Numbered from the stretch's first letter, positions 18,328 to 26,929 are shown. The stretch is DNA of 64,000 nt from Sphingobium sp. CCH11-B1 (GCF_001556865.1 NZ_LSJY01000214.1:37457-101456); one strand, 5' to 3'. Notes: generated by a model from the sequence alone, not told the origin. Numbers and translations are program-made.

Positions 18328-19168
18328 AGGCAAAATCCAGTCCGATGTCGGCAGCCGGTGCCGATTGGGTAAGGCGTCCAACGCTGATATAGGTCACGCC
18401 CGTCTCCGCTTTCGCGCGGATCGTGTCCAGCGTCACGCCGCCCGAAGCCTCCGTCGGCACGCGTCCGCCGACCAGCGTCACCGCGCCGCGCAATGTCGGG
18501 GCATCCATATTGTCCAGCAGCAGGTGGGTCGCCCCGGCGGCGAGCGCGGGTTCGATCTGGTCGATCCGGTCGACCTCGACGATGATCCGCTCCACCCCTG
18601 CGGCGACGGCCCGCCGCACCGCTTCCTCGACCGATCCTGCGACCGCGACATGGTTGTCCTTGATCATCGCCGCATCCCACAGGCCCATGCGATGGTTGGT
18701 CGCCCCGCCCATGCGCGTCGCATATTTTTCCAGGACGCGAAGGCCGGGGATGGTCTTGCGCGTGTCGAGCAGCGTCGCCCCGGTGCCCAGGATCGCATCG
18801 ACATAGGCGCGCGTCATCGTGGCGATCCCGGTCAGATGCTGCACCGTGTTCAGCGCCGACCGCTCGGCCGTCAACATCGCCCGCGCCTTGCCGCGAATGC
18901 GCAGCAAGTCGGTCCCTGCCGCCACGCTCTCGCCATCCTGATGAAGCTGCTCGATCTCCACCTCCGGGTCGAGTGCGCGGAAGAAGGCGATGGCGATCGG
19001 CAACCCCGCCAGTGTCACCGCATCGCGGCTGTCCATCACGCCTTCGAATATCGCGTCGGTGGGGATCACGGCCTCGCTGGTCACGTCCCGGCCGTCAGGG
19101 CCGAGGTCTTCGGCAAGGGTCGCCGCGACAAAGGCGTCGAGTTCGAAACCGGGAAGCGTGAACGTCAC
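18320..19168 (-). CDS. nadC: Nicotinate-nucleotide pyrophosphorylase (carboxylating)
   Basis: NadC converts quinolinate and PRPP to nicotinate mononucleotide in de novo NAD synthesis. The 282-residue protein carries LLDTRKTIPGLRVLEKYA and RMGGATNHRMGLWDAAMIKD, which form the quinolinate/PRPP site, and ends with VTYISVGRLTQSAP. The start is a GTG at 19168, four bases after the nadA stop; longer in-frame starts would lie inside nadA and add unrelated residues. The gene is between nadA and RNase T2. nadB is not present here. Confidence 0.95.
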   Translation of the reverse strand: MTFTLPGFELDAFVAATLAEDLGPDGRDVTSEAVIPTDAIFEGVMDSRDAVTLAGLPIAIAFFRALDPEVEIEQLHQDGESVAAGTDLLRIRGKARAMLTAERSALNTVQHLTGIATMTRAYVDAILGTGATLLDTRKTIPGLRVLEKYATRMGGATNHRMGLWDAAMIKDNHVAVAGSVEEAVRRAVAAGVERIIVEVDRIDQIEPALAAGATHLLLDNMDAPTLRGAVTLVGGRVPTEASGGVTLDTIRAKAETGVTYISVGRLTQSAPAADIGLDFAYA

Positions 19169-19172
19169 CGGA

Positions 19173-20171
19173 TCAGTTCCGCGCGCCCAGATCGCCCTGT
19201 CCCACGCTCCCGCTCGCCATCTCCAGCATCCGGTCGAGGCTCTTCTTCGCCTGCAGACGCAACCCTTCATCCATCTCGATTCGCGGTTGCAGGTCGCGCA
19301 GCGCCAGATAGAGCTTTTCCAGCGTATTGAGCGCCATATAGGGGCAGATGTTGCAATTGCAGTTGCCGTCCGCGCCGGGCGCGCCGATGAATTCCTTGTG
19401 CGGCACGCTTTTACGCATCTGGTGGATGATGTGCGGTTCTGTCGCGACGATCAGCGTGTCGCCCGGCATGGTCTTCGCAAAGTCCAGAATGCCGCTGGTC
19501 GACCCGACATAGTCGGCATGATCGATGATATAGGGCGGGCATTCCGGGTGCGCGGCGACGGGGGCGTCGGGATGCTGCGCCTTCAGCTTCAGCAATTCGG
19601 TTTCGCTGAACGCCTCGTGCACGATGCACACGCCCGGCCACAACAGCATGTCGCGGTCGAACTTGCGCTTGAGATATCCGCCGAGATGCTTGTCCGGGCC
19701 GAAGATGATCTTCTGGTCCTTGGGGATTTGCGAGAGGATTTTCTCCGCCGAAGACGAAGTGACGATGATATCGCTGAGCGCCTTCACCTCTGCCGAGCAG
19801 TTGATGTAGCTGAGCGCGATATGATCGGGATGCGCCTCGCGGAATGCCTTGAACTGCGCGGGCGGGCAACTGTCCTCAAGGCTGCAGCCAGCGTCCATGT
19901 CCGGCAGCACGACGATCTTTTCGGGCGACAGGATTTTCGCCGTCTCCGCCATGAAGCGCACGCCGCAAAAGGCGATCACGTCCGCATCCGTCTCCGCCGC
20001 CTTGCGCGACAGTTCCAGGGAGTCACCGACGAAATCGGACAGGTCCTGGATCTCGGGAGTCTGGTAATAATGGCCCAGGATCACGGCGTTGCGTTCCTTG
20101 CGCAGCCGGTCGATCTCCGCGCGCAGGTCCAACCCCTGCAACGATCCGCCTATGCCGCCACGTGCGTCCAC
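19173..20171 (-). CDS. nadA: Quinolinate synthase NadA
   Basis: NadA condenses iminoaspartate with dihydroxyacetone phosphate to make quinolinate, using a 4Fe-4S cluster. The 332-residue protein shows AVILGHYYQTPEIQD and the three cluster-cysteine contexts FCGVRFMAET (C69), AHPECPPY and CNICPYM. The start is a GTG at 20171; no better ATG exists before the conserved region. It is the first gene of nadA-nadC-RNase T2. An aspartate oxidase or dehydrogenase must be encoded elsewhere. Confidence 0.95.
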   Translation of the reverse strand: MDARGGIGGSLQGLDLRAEIDRLRKERNAVILGHYYQTPEIQDLSDFVGDSLELSRKAAETDADVIAFCGVRFMAETAKILSPEKIVVLPDMDAGCSLEDSCPPAQFKAFREAHPDHIALSYINCSAEVKALSDIIVTSSSAEKILSQIPKDQKIIFGPDKHLGGYLKRKFDRDMLLWPGVCIVHEAFSETELLKLKAQHPDAPVAAHPECPPYIIDHADYVGSTSGILDFAKTMPGDTLIVATEPHIIHQMRKSVPHKEFIGAPGADGNCNCNICPYMALNTLEKLYLALRDLQPRIEMDEGLRLQAKKSLDRMLEMASGSVGQGDLGARN

Positions 20172-20228
20172 CCTGTCAACTCCGTATCGCCTCGATGCTC
20201 GCGCAGATAGGCGGGAGCGCCGGAGGGA

Positions 20229-20992
20229 TCAAGGATGTTGGGGCCAATAGCCATGGAGGGGCCGCGCCGCCCCCGGCGTGCCGGCCGTCACGGCGTCGCC
20301 CAGGGCCTTGCCGGCGGGGCTGAAGGCGACGATCTCCGCAAGGGCCTGCGTGCCTATGAGAAGGCACAGGCCCCATATATAGGCGGGATGAACCCCCGCT
20401 TGTCCCGGCGCATTCCCGCCAGAATGAACAGGACGGGAAAGACCACCGCCGCCGTCCACCAGGCGACCGGCATCAGCAGCGGCATCGGCAGCAGCCGGCC
20501 GAACCCCGGCCCGGTGATCGACGCCATGGCGCAGAGCATCAGCCGGCTGTGCCAGTCCGTGCGCCGGCGCAGGCTGATCGCCCAGAAGACGATGCCAGCG
20601 AAGGTAAGGATGCCCACCGGATTGCCGATCAGGAACTCGTCGCGGGCGAAGAAAAAAGGGCCGCCATTGCCCCGGATGACGGTAAGCGTGATCGCCGTGC
20701 CCAGCCCCACCATCGCCGGCACCCATGCCAGCGCCAGCCAGCCCAGCCGCTTGTGCAGCGCCCTCGATCCCGTTGCGACCAGCCCGGTCTGGAGCAGATA
20801 GAGCATGACCCAGCCGAAGAAGGTCACGGCGTGGACATGATAAAGTACCGGCACCGCGAAGGTCGACCGATGAAACAGGATATTGGTCGAAAAACCCGCC
20901 ACCAGCACCAGCGCCATGATACAGGCACTGATGAAGAAGAAACGATGTTCACGGTCGAAGACGACCCTCGCCGCCGATACCTGCGTCGCCAT
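20229..20992 (-). pseudogene. Multi-pass membrane protein gene with an apparent one-base frameshift
   Basis: From the ATG at 20992 (MATQVSAARVVFDREHRFFF) the frame encodes about six hydrophobic helices, including HRSTFAVPVLYHVHAVTFFG, and then stops at 20354 after FIPPIYGACAFS. In the neighbouring frame a plausible final helix continues: YIWGLCLLIGTQALAEIVAF, then a tail ending in PLHGYWPQHP at 20229. A single missing base near 20388-20392, in the CCCGCC run, would join the two halves into one protein of about 254 residues. It is either a recent pseudogene or a sequencing error. The family is not recognised. Confidence 0.6.
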
Positions 20993-21072
20993 GATGTCCC
21001 CCGCACGCCTTCTCGCTGAACGGAGTGATATCATTACTGGCGGTGCAGCGTCAATTTTGTGCCAACCGCTTG

Positions 21073-21783
21073 TTATTTATGCTTTTGAAGAACTTCGTTG
21101 ATCGGTGTGGTCACGTCCCACCGGTCGCGATTGGCATCCCGTCGCTCGGGCGGAAACGTCACCAGCACCCGCGCGTCGCCATAGCCGATCGCGCCCAGCG
21201 GCGCGGCCATGATCTTCGCCACGGCGGCGCGACCATATTCGCGCGCCTGCGCCATGCGTTCGGGCGACGTCGCTGAAGCCTCCGCCCGCGCCTGCGCGTG
21301 GGCGGAGGCACGCCGGCTCAGTTCCTCGCCCGCCTGGCGGGTCACGAACATGCCGTTGGTGCGCACCAGCGTCCGGCGGCTTTCATCGACATTGGGCCTG
21401 CCCGGCTTCACGTCGGGGGCGTTGACGATCAGCGTCCGGGTCTGCGCATTCCATTCCAGATCGCGCGCCGTCAGGCCCGACAGGTCGACGAAATAGTAGA
21501 CCGAATAGGGCATTTTCACCACCTGATCCGATTTCAGCAGGCCAAATCCCCGCACATCCTGCGCCGTGCTCTGGATCGTGCCGTTGAGCTGCGACACGCG
21601 CAGGCTGCTCGCGCCGCCGATCTTCTCGGCGACGATCTTCGTCACCGCCGACCCGTCATCCCCGACCGACACGACATAGTCGCGATTGTAACGCTGCCAC
21701 CCGACCAACATCGCGCCGCCAATGCCAAGGATCAGCAGAGCCGCCAGGATCGGCCCGGCATAGCGTTTCAGCGCATCCGCCAC
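21073..21783 (-). CDS. DUF4230 membrane-anchored protein
   Basis: The 236-residue protein has one N-terminal membrane helix (GPILAALLILGIGGAMLVG) and an extracytoplasmic domain of the DUF4230 type, with VYYFVDLSGLTARDLEWN and LIVNAPDVKPGRPNVD typical of that family. The function is unknown. The start is a GTG at 21783, which overlaps the end of the MBL-fold gene by 16 bases; an open extension to 22182 runs antiphase through that gene and is not coding. The two genes are therefore co-translated. Confidence 0.85.
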   Translation of the reverse strand: MADALKRYAGPILAALLILGIGGAMLVGWQRYNRDYVVSVGDDGSAVTKIVAEKIGGASSLRVSQLNGTIQSTAQDVRGFGLLKSDQVVKMPYSVYYFVDLSGLTARDLEWNAQTRTLIVNAPDVKPGRPNVDESRRTLVRTNGMFVTRQAGEELSRRASAHAQARAEASATSPERMAQAREYGRAAVAKIMAAPLGAIGYGDARVLVTFPPERRDANRDRWDVTTPINEVLQKHK

Positions 21784-22646
21784 TGCCCGTCCCCGGCGGT
21801 TGCCACCACGCCCCGCCCGTCCAGGTCGATCAGGTGCGCCAAAACTGACCGTCCCGCCGCGCCATACAGACGGGGATCGACGCCCTTGTACATCTCCGCG
21901 ACCATGGCGGGGATCGCGCTTTCCCCGTTCCGCTCCAAAAAGCGCAATATCTGCCCCTCGCGCTGCTTGCGATGGCCCATCATGCCGCGCACCAGCCGTT
22001 GTGGATTGTCGACCGGGTCGCCATGGGCGGGATAGTAGATCGCATCCTCCCGCTCCAGCAGCCGCTGCATCGAGCTCATATAGTGGGTCATGTCGCCATC
22101 GGGCGGGGATATGACGCTGGTCGACCAGCCCATCACATGATCGCCGGTGAACAGCGCCCGTTCCTGCGGCAGCGCGAAGCAAAGATGGTTGGACGTATGG
22201 CCGGGCGTCGCCACCGCCTCCAGCGTCCAGTCCGACCCGACCACCATCTCCCCGTCCCGCAGCACGCGGTCCGGCCGATAATCCGCGTCGAACGCTGCGT
22301 CGGCGCGCGGGCCGTCATCCTCCAGCGTCAGCGGCGCGCAGCCAACGACCGGCGCGCCCGTCGCCTGGCTCAGGGGGCGGGCGGCGGGACTATGGTCGCG
22401 GTGCGTGTGGGTGCACAGGATGGCGACGACGCGCCGTCCGGCGATGGCCGCGCCCAGGGCCGCCAGATGATCCGCATCGTTCGGGCCTGGATCGATGACC
22501 GCCAGTTCATCCGTCCCCACCAGATAGGTCTGCGTGCCCGTATAGGTGAAGGGCGACGGGTTCGGCGCCAGCACGCGATGCACCAGGGGAGAGAGCGACA
22601 TCATGATGCCGGTCGGCAGATCGGCCGGATCGAAGGGTGTTGCCAT
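21768..22646 (-). CDS. MBL-fold metallohydrolase (LACTB2-like)
   Basis: The protein of about 292 residues is a two-zinc hydrolase with the signature HTHRDHSPA and later ligands in TPGHTSNHLCF and FTGDHVMGW. The C-terminal winged-helix-like extension (HRKQREGQILRFLERNG) is characteristic of the LACTB2/glyoxalase II-related group, some of which are endoribonucleases. The start at 22646 is MATPFDPADL; another ATG lies three codons upstream at 22655. It overlaps the downstream DUF4230 gene. Confidence 0.9.
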   Translation of the reverse strand: MATPFDPADLPTGIMMSLSPLVHRVLAPNPSPFTYTGTQTYLVGTDELAVIDPGPNDADHLAALGAAIAGRRVVAILCTHTHRDHSPAARPLSQATGAPVVGCAPLTLEDDGPRADAAFDADYRPDRVLRDGEMVVGSDWTLEAVATPGHTSNHLCFALPQERALFTGDHVMGWSTSVISPPDGDMTHYMSSMQRLLEREDAIYYPAHGDPVDNPQRLVRGMMGHRKQREGQILRFLERNGESAIPAMVAEMYKGVDPRLYGAAGRSVLAHLIDLDGRGVVATAGDGQWRMR

Positions 22647-22875
22647 GCGTCCCATGTGCGCATCTGGCCAGGAAATTCAAGATGGAAGACAGCGGCGAGC
22701 GGCCCTGGCGCGCCGCTTTTGCTATTGCGCGCCGTCTGTGCTACACACTTCGGGCTATAGTCGCAAATCGACGGTCTTCGGCGCTTTGCTGCTCCCTCTT
22801 CCTTCTTTCCCTGCCCCTTTAGCGAACCGGCGCGTCCACACGGGATGCGTCGCGCAGAAAGAAAGGACGCTCATC

Positions 22876-23091
22876 ATGAGCAGCATTACCGGCACCGTCA
22901 AATTCTTCAACGCGGACAAGGGCTATGGTTTCATCGCCCCCGACAATGGCGGCTCCGACGCCTTCGTGCACATCAGCGCGGTGGAACGCGCCGGCCTCGC
23001 CACCCTGCGGGAGAAGGACCGCGTGTCCTACGACCTTGAGCAGGACAAGCGCGGCAAGATGGCGGCCGTCAACATCGCCCACGCCGAATAA
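22876..23091 (+). CDS. Cold-shock domain protein, CspA family
   Basis: This 71-residue single-stranded nucleic-acid-binding protein begins MSSITGTVKFFNADKGYGF. Both RNP motifs are present (KGYGFIAPD and DAFVHIS). It acts as an RNA chaperone. AAAGGA lies 9 bases before the ATG. The 5' leader from the divergent MBL gene is about 220 bases and includes a CT-rich tract, which is compatible with a long regulated leader as in other csp genes. A perfect hairpin follows the stop codon. Confidence 0.95.
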   Translation: MSSITGTVKFFNADKGYGFIAPDNGGSDAFVHISAVERAGLATLREKDRVSYDLEQDKRGKMAAVNIAHAE

Positions 23092-23098
23092 TCCGACC

Positions 23099-23124
23099 GG
23101 TGGCCGGTCTTGCGGCCGGCCACC
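23099..23124 (+). terminator. Perfect 9-base-pair hairpin after cspA, without a U tract
   Basis: GGTGGCCGG pairs with CCGGCCACC around an 8-base loop, 8 bases after the cspA stop. No T run follows, so it may stabilise the cspA mRNA 3' end or attenuate transcription rather than act as a full terminator. The next small gene starts 32 bases later. Confidence 0.55.
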
Positions 23125-23155
23125 CTCGCCCAACCCATCGCCACAGGAGGCCAAG

Positions 23156-23362
23156 CTGTCCAATCCCGACTATCGGGCGCTCGCCGCCCAGGCCCATAGC
23201 GACGCGGAATCCGCGACGCTCGACAATGTGCGCGACCGTTTCCTGCGGGCGGAATCCGCCTGGCTGACCATGGCGCGGCGGCAGGACGCGACGGACGCGG
23301 CACGCGCCCGCCGTGACGCGGAAACGCAGGCGCGGAACCTGGCGGTGTCCGAAGAGGGCTGA
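23156..23362 (+). CDS. Small uncharacterised helical protein with an apparent CTG start
   Basis: The 68-residue product would begin with LSNPDYRALAAQAHSDAE (the first codon read as Met) and is hydrophilic, Ala/Arg-rich and probably helical. A perfect AGGAGG at 23145-23150 is 5 bases before a CTG at 23156. No ATG, GTG or TTG lies at a suitable distance, so CTG initiation is the simplest reading. It follows cspA and the hairpin by 64 bases. The function is unknown. Confidence 0.65.
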   Translation: MSNPDYRALAAQAHSDAESATLDNVRDRFLRAESAWLTMARRQDATDAARARRDAETQARNLAVSEEG

Positions 23363-23523
23363 GCCCTTTGCCCTGTCCTAGCGGCGCATGGGTTGCTAGG
23401 CTCCCGCACATGCTCGCCGTCCGCCTCCCCTCCCGTTCCGCCGCTGTGCCGGTCGCACCATTATTTCCTATCGGCGCATGAAAATGTCGATTTCTGCGGG
23501 AAATATGCGAAGTTAAGCGCGCA

Positions 23524-24423
23524 ATGTCCTACAACGGCCCTGCCATCATCGAACACTGGCGCGCCCATCTGGCGCTGGATCGGCGGCGCTCCACCCATAC
23601 CGTGCGTGCCTATGTCGCGACGGCTGAACGGCTGATCGCCTTCCTTGAAGAGCATCGCGGCGAACCTGTCACCGGCACGCTGCTCGCGGCGCTCGACCAG
23701 GCCGACCTTCGGGCCTTCCTCACCCGCCGGCGGCTGGACGGGATCGGCAATCTGTCGGCCGCTCGCGAGCTTTCGGCCGTGCGCGGTTTCCTGACATTCA
23801 CAGGCGGCGAAAACGCCCGCGTCCCCCAGTTGAAGGGCCCACGCGTCAAGCGCGGCCTGCCCCGTCCCGTTTCCCCCGACGAAGCCGTCGCGCTGGCCGG
23901 GGACATTGCCGAAACGGCGCGCGAGGGATGGATCGGCGCGCGCGACTGGGCAGTGCTGCTGCTGCTCTACGGCGCAGGCCTGCGCATTGGCGAGGCGATG
24001 GGCCTCAACGGCGATGTCCTGCCGCTTGGCGACACGCTGCGCGTCACGGGCAAGCGCAACAAGACGCGCGTCGTCCCGCTGCTGCCGCAAGTGCGCGCCG
24101 CGATCGAGGCCTATGTGGATCAATGCCCCTGGCCCACAGCACGTGAAGAGCCGCTGTTCCGTGGCGCGCGCGGCGGTCCCTTGTCCGCCGCCCTCATCCG
24201 CCGCGCGGTGCAGGGCGCGCGCGGCCGCCTTGGCCTTTCGGAACGCACGACGCCCCACGCGCTCCGCCACAGCTTCGCGACGCACCTGCTGGCGCGCGGC
24301 GCGGACCTGCGCTCGCTCCAGGAACTGCTTGGCCATGCCAGCCTGTCCTCAACGCAGGTCTATACGCAGGTCGACGCCGCGCATCTGCTCGACATCTACC
24401 GCAACGCCCATCCCCGCGCCTGA
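23524..24423 (+). CDS. xerC: Tyrosine recombinase XerC
   Basis: XerC works with XerD at dif to resolve chromosome dimers. The 299-residue protein has a SAM-like N-terminal core-binding domain and the full catalytic set: R154 in GAGLRIGEAM, K177 in TGKRNKTR, H245 and R248 in PHALRHSFATH, H271 in LLGHASLSS and the nucleophile Y280 in TQVYTQV. The length and chromosomal context suggest the housekeeping enzyme rather than a phage integrase. No convincing dif site was seen beside it. Confidence 0.93.
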   Translation: MSYNGPAIIEHWRAHLALDRRRSTHTVRAYVATAERLIAFLEEHRGEPVTGTLLAALDQADLRAFLTRRRLDGIGNLSAARELSAVRGFLTFTGGENARVPQLKGPRVKRGLPRPVSPDEAVALAGDIAETAREGWIGARDWAVLLLLYGAGLRIGEAMGLNGDVLPLGDTLRVTGKRNKTRVVPLLPQVRAAIEAYVDQCPWPTAREEPLFRGARGGPLSAALIRRAVQGARGRLGLSERTTPHALRHSFATHLLARGADLRSLQELLGHASLSSTQVYTQVDAAHLLDIYRNAHPRA

Positions 24424-24491
24424 GGCAGCCATCAAAGCGCCGCAATTAGCCAGCAGGCTGCATCCCCCAGTCATGGTCGGGACATGCATCG

Positions 24492-24779
24492 ATGCTGCGT
24501 TTCCTTCTGCTCCTGCAAGCCGTTGGCAGCGGCGATATTCCGGCAGATTTCGACCTGGCGAAGGTGAAGCCGTCTCCGGATTCCAATGCCATCATTGTCA
24601 CCGCGCGCCGGCCGGGCCAGCGGATCGAGCGAGAGCCGGTCAGCAACGAGCCGCCTCTGGGCCGGGCCGAAATCAGGCTGTTCGGCAATGTGAAGGGCAA
24701 TGTGCATGTAGAAAGCGAGGGCTTCGGCAACGGCACCGTGTCGCAACGCGTCATGGTGGGGATCAAGCTCCCTTTCTAG
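24492..24779 (+). CDS. Small uncharacterised protein with N-terminal hydrophobic leader
   Basis: The 95-residue protein begins MLRFLLLLQAVGSGD, a short possible signal sequence. It contains NAIIVTARRPGQR, which resembles the N-terminal region of TonB-dependent receptors, and ends VSQRVMVGIKLPF, a terminal-Phe strand like that of outer-membrane proteins. Despite these features it is far too short for a barrel. The 3' end overlaps the convergent dedA by 17 bases. Its function is unknown. Confidence 0.65.
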   Translation: MLRFLLLLQAVGSGDIPADFDLAKVKPSPDSNAIIVTARRPGQRIEREPVSNEPPLGRAEIRLFGNVKGNVHVESEGFGNGTVSQRVMVGIKLPF

Positions 24780-25383
24780 GGGCCTGACCGCGCGGCTTCC
24801 ATGTCGCCAGCCGCCACAGATACAGAATCACAGCGGCGACGACGCAAACCGTCGCCGCCGGTCCCACATATTTGTCGATCTCGCTGAAATTGCGGCCCAG
24901 CAGATAGCCGGCATAGGCAAGAATGATGTTCCAGATCAGCGACCCGCCCGCCGTCCACAGCAGGAAGCGGATATGCCCCATCCGAAAAAGCCCGGCGGGC
25001 AGCGAGATCATCGTCCGAAAGGCGGGCATGAAGCGGAAGACGAAAACCACGATCTGGCCATATTTGCCGAACAGCCGGTCAAGCGCCTCCACGTCCTGCC
25101 ATTCCAGCGTCGCCCAGCGGCCATAGCGATCCACCAGCGGCTTCAACCGCGCGAAGCCCAGCAGGTGCCCCACCAGATACCAGAAATAATTGCCGAGGGT
25201 CGTCCCCACCGTGCCCGCCAGCAACAGCCACTCCATCGCCATCCGGCCCTGGCCCACGCGGATGCCGCCGATCCCCATGATGAGTTCGGACGGAATGGGG
25301 GGAAAGACATTCTCCAGCACCATCAGGAGGCCGATGCCCCAATAACCGCCGGCGTCGATCAGGCGCAGCACCCAGTCGGTCAT
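24763..25383 (-). CDS. DedA-family membrane protein
   Basis: DedA proteins are inner-membrane proteins implicated in lipid carrier flipping and membrane homeostasis. The 206-residue protein shows ENVFPPIPSELIM, the GTTLGNYFWYLVG segment and RFMPAFRTMISLPAG, the conserved re-entrant-loop and Arg motifs. The C-terminal tail is basic and cytoplasmic. It is the last gene before gshB on the same strand, 70 bases apart. Confidence 0.92.
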   Translation of the reverse strand: MTDWVLRLIDAGGYWGIGLLMVLENVFPPIPSELIMGIGGIRVGQGRMAMEWLLLAGTVGTTLGNYFWYLVGHLLGFARLKPLVDRYGRWATLEWQDVEALDRLFGKYGQIVVFVFRFMPAFRTMISLPAGLFRMGHIRFLLWTAGGSLIWNIILAYAGYLLGRNFSEIDKYVGPAATVCVVAAVILYLWRLATWKPRGQAPRKGA

Positions 25384-25453
25384 GCTGTATGGCTCACAGG
25401 CAGGAGGGAATGGGGGCGGTCACGCGACGACAACGCGCAAACGCCCGCTCCGT

Positions 25454-26428
25454 TCAGTTGGCGGCCCGCTCCGCCAGTCGCGCATCGATTGCGTCCCAGA
25501 TCATGCTGCCCGTATCCGTCCCGTCGAACGCGTCGATCGACACGATCCCGGTGGGCGATGTGACGTTGATTTCCGTCAGCCATTCGCCCCCGATCACGTC
25601 GATGCCGACGAACAGCAAACCGCGCGCCTTGAGTTCCGGTCCAAGCGCGGCGCAAATCTCGCGCTCCTTGTCGGTGAGTTCGGTCTTCGCCGCCGATCCG
25701 CCCACCGCCAGGTTGGACCGGATCTCGCCCTTGCCCGGAATGCGATTGACCGCGCCCGCGACTTCCCCGTCCACCAGCACGATGCGCTTATCGCCTTCCG
25801 CGACGCCGGGGATGAACGCCTGAACCATGAAGGGCTCGACCCAGCTTGCGTTGAACAGTTCGACCAGCGACGACAGGTTGGCGCCATTGCGGCCGACATG
25901 GAACACCGCCACGCCGCCATTGCCATAAAGCGGCTTCACCACGATCTCGCCATGCTGCTCGAGGAAGCTGCGCACTTCGGCCAGGTCGCGGGTAATCATC
26001 GTCGGGGGCATGAAACGGGCATAGTCCAGCACGAACAGCTTTTCGGGTGCGTTGCGGACGCTTTCCGGGTCGTTCACCACCAGCGTCTCTGCCTGCACCC
26101 GCTCCAGCAGATGCGTGGCGGTGATGTAGCTGAGGTCGAACGGCGGATCTTGCCGCATCAGCACCACGTCCACATCGCGACCCAGGTCCAGCACCTCTTC
26201 CGGCCCGAACGCGAAATGATCCCCCACCACCTTCTGCACCTTCACCGGGCGCGCCTTCGCCAGCACGCGGCCGCTGCGGAAAGTGAGATCAGGCGCAAGA
26301 TAGTGATAGATCCTGTGCCCCCGCGCCTGCCCCGCCAGCATGATGTGAAAGGTGGAATCGCCCGCGATCTTGATCCCCTCCATCGGGTCCATCTGCACGG
26401 CGACGGTCAGCGGGTTGAGTGTGGTCAT
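25454..26428 (-). CDS. gshB: Glutathione synthetase
   Basis: GshB joins gamma-glutamylcysteine and glycine to make glutathione with ATP. The 324-residue protein begins MTTLNPLTVAVQMDPMEG and shows the ATP-grasp features VVKPLYGNGGVAVF and LTEINVTSPTG, plus RQDPPFDLSYI. The length is normal. It lies downstream of rsmI-yraN, separated by an inverted-repeat element, as part of a widely conserved rsmI/yraN/gshB neighbourhood. Confidence 0.97.
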   Translation of the reverse strand: MTTLNPLTVAVQMDPMEGIKIAGDSTFHIMLAGQARGHRIYHYLAPDLTFRSGRVLAKARPVKVQKVVGDHFAFGPEEVLDLGRDVDVVLMRQDPPFDLSYITATHLLERVQAETLVVNDPESVRNAPEKLFVLDYARFMPPTMITRDLAEVRSFLEQHGEIVVKPLYGNGGVAVFHVGRNGANLSSLVELFNASWVEPFMVQAFIPGVAEGDKRIVLVDGEVAGAVNRIPGKGEIRSNLAVGGSAAKTELTDKEREICAALGPELKARGLLFVGIDVIGGEWLTEINVTSPTGIVSIDAFDGTDTGSMIWDAIDARLAERAAN

Positions 26429-26449
26429 GCGCTCGACGTCCTTCCTTAT

Positions 26450-26564
26450 CCGTTCGTGCTGCTTAGGGGCTGGGCGAAGGCCAAGACCCGTATCGAAGCA
26501 CCGTCCCGCACCACCCTTCGATACGCCCGTCGACGATGCTCAGGGGGCTCCTCGGGGCGAACGG
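26450..26564. repeat. Nested inverted repeat, probably an interspersed palindromic element
   Basis: Outer arms CCGTTCG (26450-26456) and CGAACGG (26558-26564) enclose inner perfect arms CGTATCGAAG (26489-26498) and CTTCGATACG (26516-26525). Similar elements with TTCGATACG and GAACGGA ends are scattered in many proteobacterial genomes. It fills the yraN-gshB spacer and could fold into a long hairpin in RNA. Confidence 0.65.
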
Positions 26565-26575
26565 AGGTGTTGGGA

Positions 26576-26929
26576 TCACCCTCCATGCCAGACGTTCGCC
26601 AGATGGCGTGGCGGGCGGCCCGGCGCAAGGAGGATTACGTCTATCCGCATGTCGTCGCCTGCCTTGGCAAGCTCATGCCACAGGATTTCCGCCGCTGCGG
26701 CAACCCGCGACAGTCTCCGCTCGTCGATAGCGATATCCAGTTCCGCCGCGGTCGCCCGCGCCTTCACCTCGACGAAGGCCAGCATCGCGCCCTTTCGCGC
26801 GACCAGATCGACTTCGCCGGCAGGCGTGCGCAGTCGCCGCCCGACAATCTGCCATCCCTTGAGGCGCAACCACCAGGCAGCGATGCGTTCGGCCTGACGC
26901 CCCCGCTTTTCCGCCGCCTGCTTCTTCAT
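26576..26929 (-). CDS. yraN: YraN (UPF0102) family protein, putative endonuclease fold
   Basis: The 117-residue protein has the restriction-endonuclease-like core AGEVDLVARKGAMLAFVEVK, with E-x-D and E-x-K at active-site positions, preceded by AAWWLRLKGWQIVGRR. The cellular role is not established. Its start overlaps the rsmI stop by 4 bases, so the two are co-translated. Confidence 0.93.
   Translation of the reverse strand: MKKQAAEKRGRQAERIAAWWLRLKGWQIVGRRLRTPAGEVDLVARKGAMLAFVEVKARATAAELDIAIDERRLSRVAAAAEILWHELAKAGDDMRIDVILLAPGRPPRHLANVWHGG

Noticed and set aside
21784..22182. N-terminal extension of the DUF4230 gene
   Set aside because: The extra 133 codons are Arg/Gly-rich and out of frame with the MBL-fold gene they overlap; a GTG at 21783 gives a proper membrane anchor.
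23363..23523. A possible dif site beside xerC (GGAAATATGCGAAGTTAAG region)
   Set aside because: Only a few bases resemble a XerD half-site; no 28-base dif structure with a 6-base centre can be read, and xerC is usually not next to dif.
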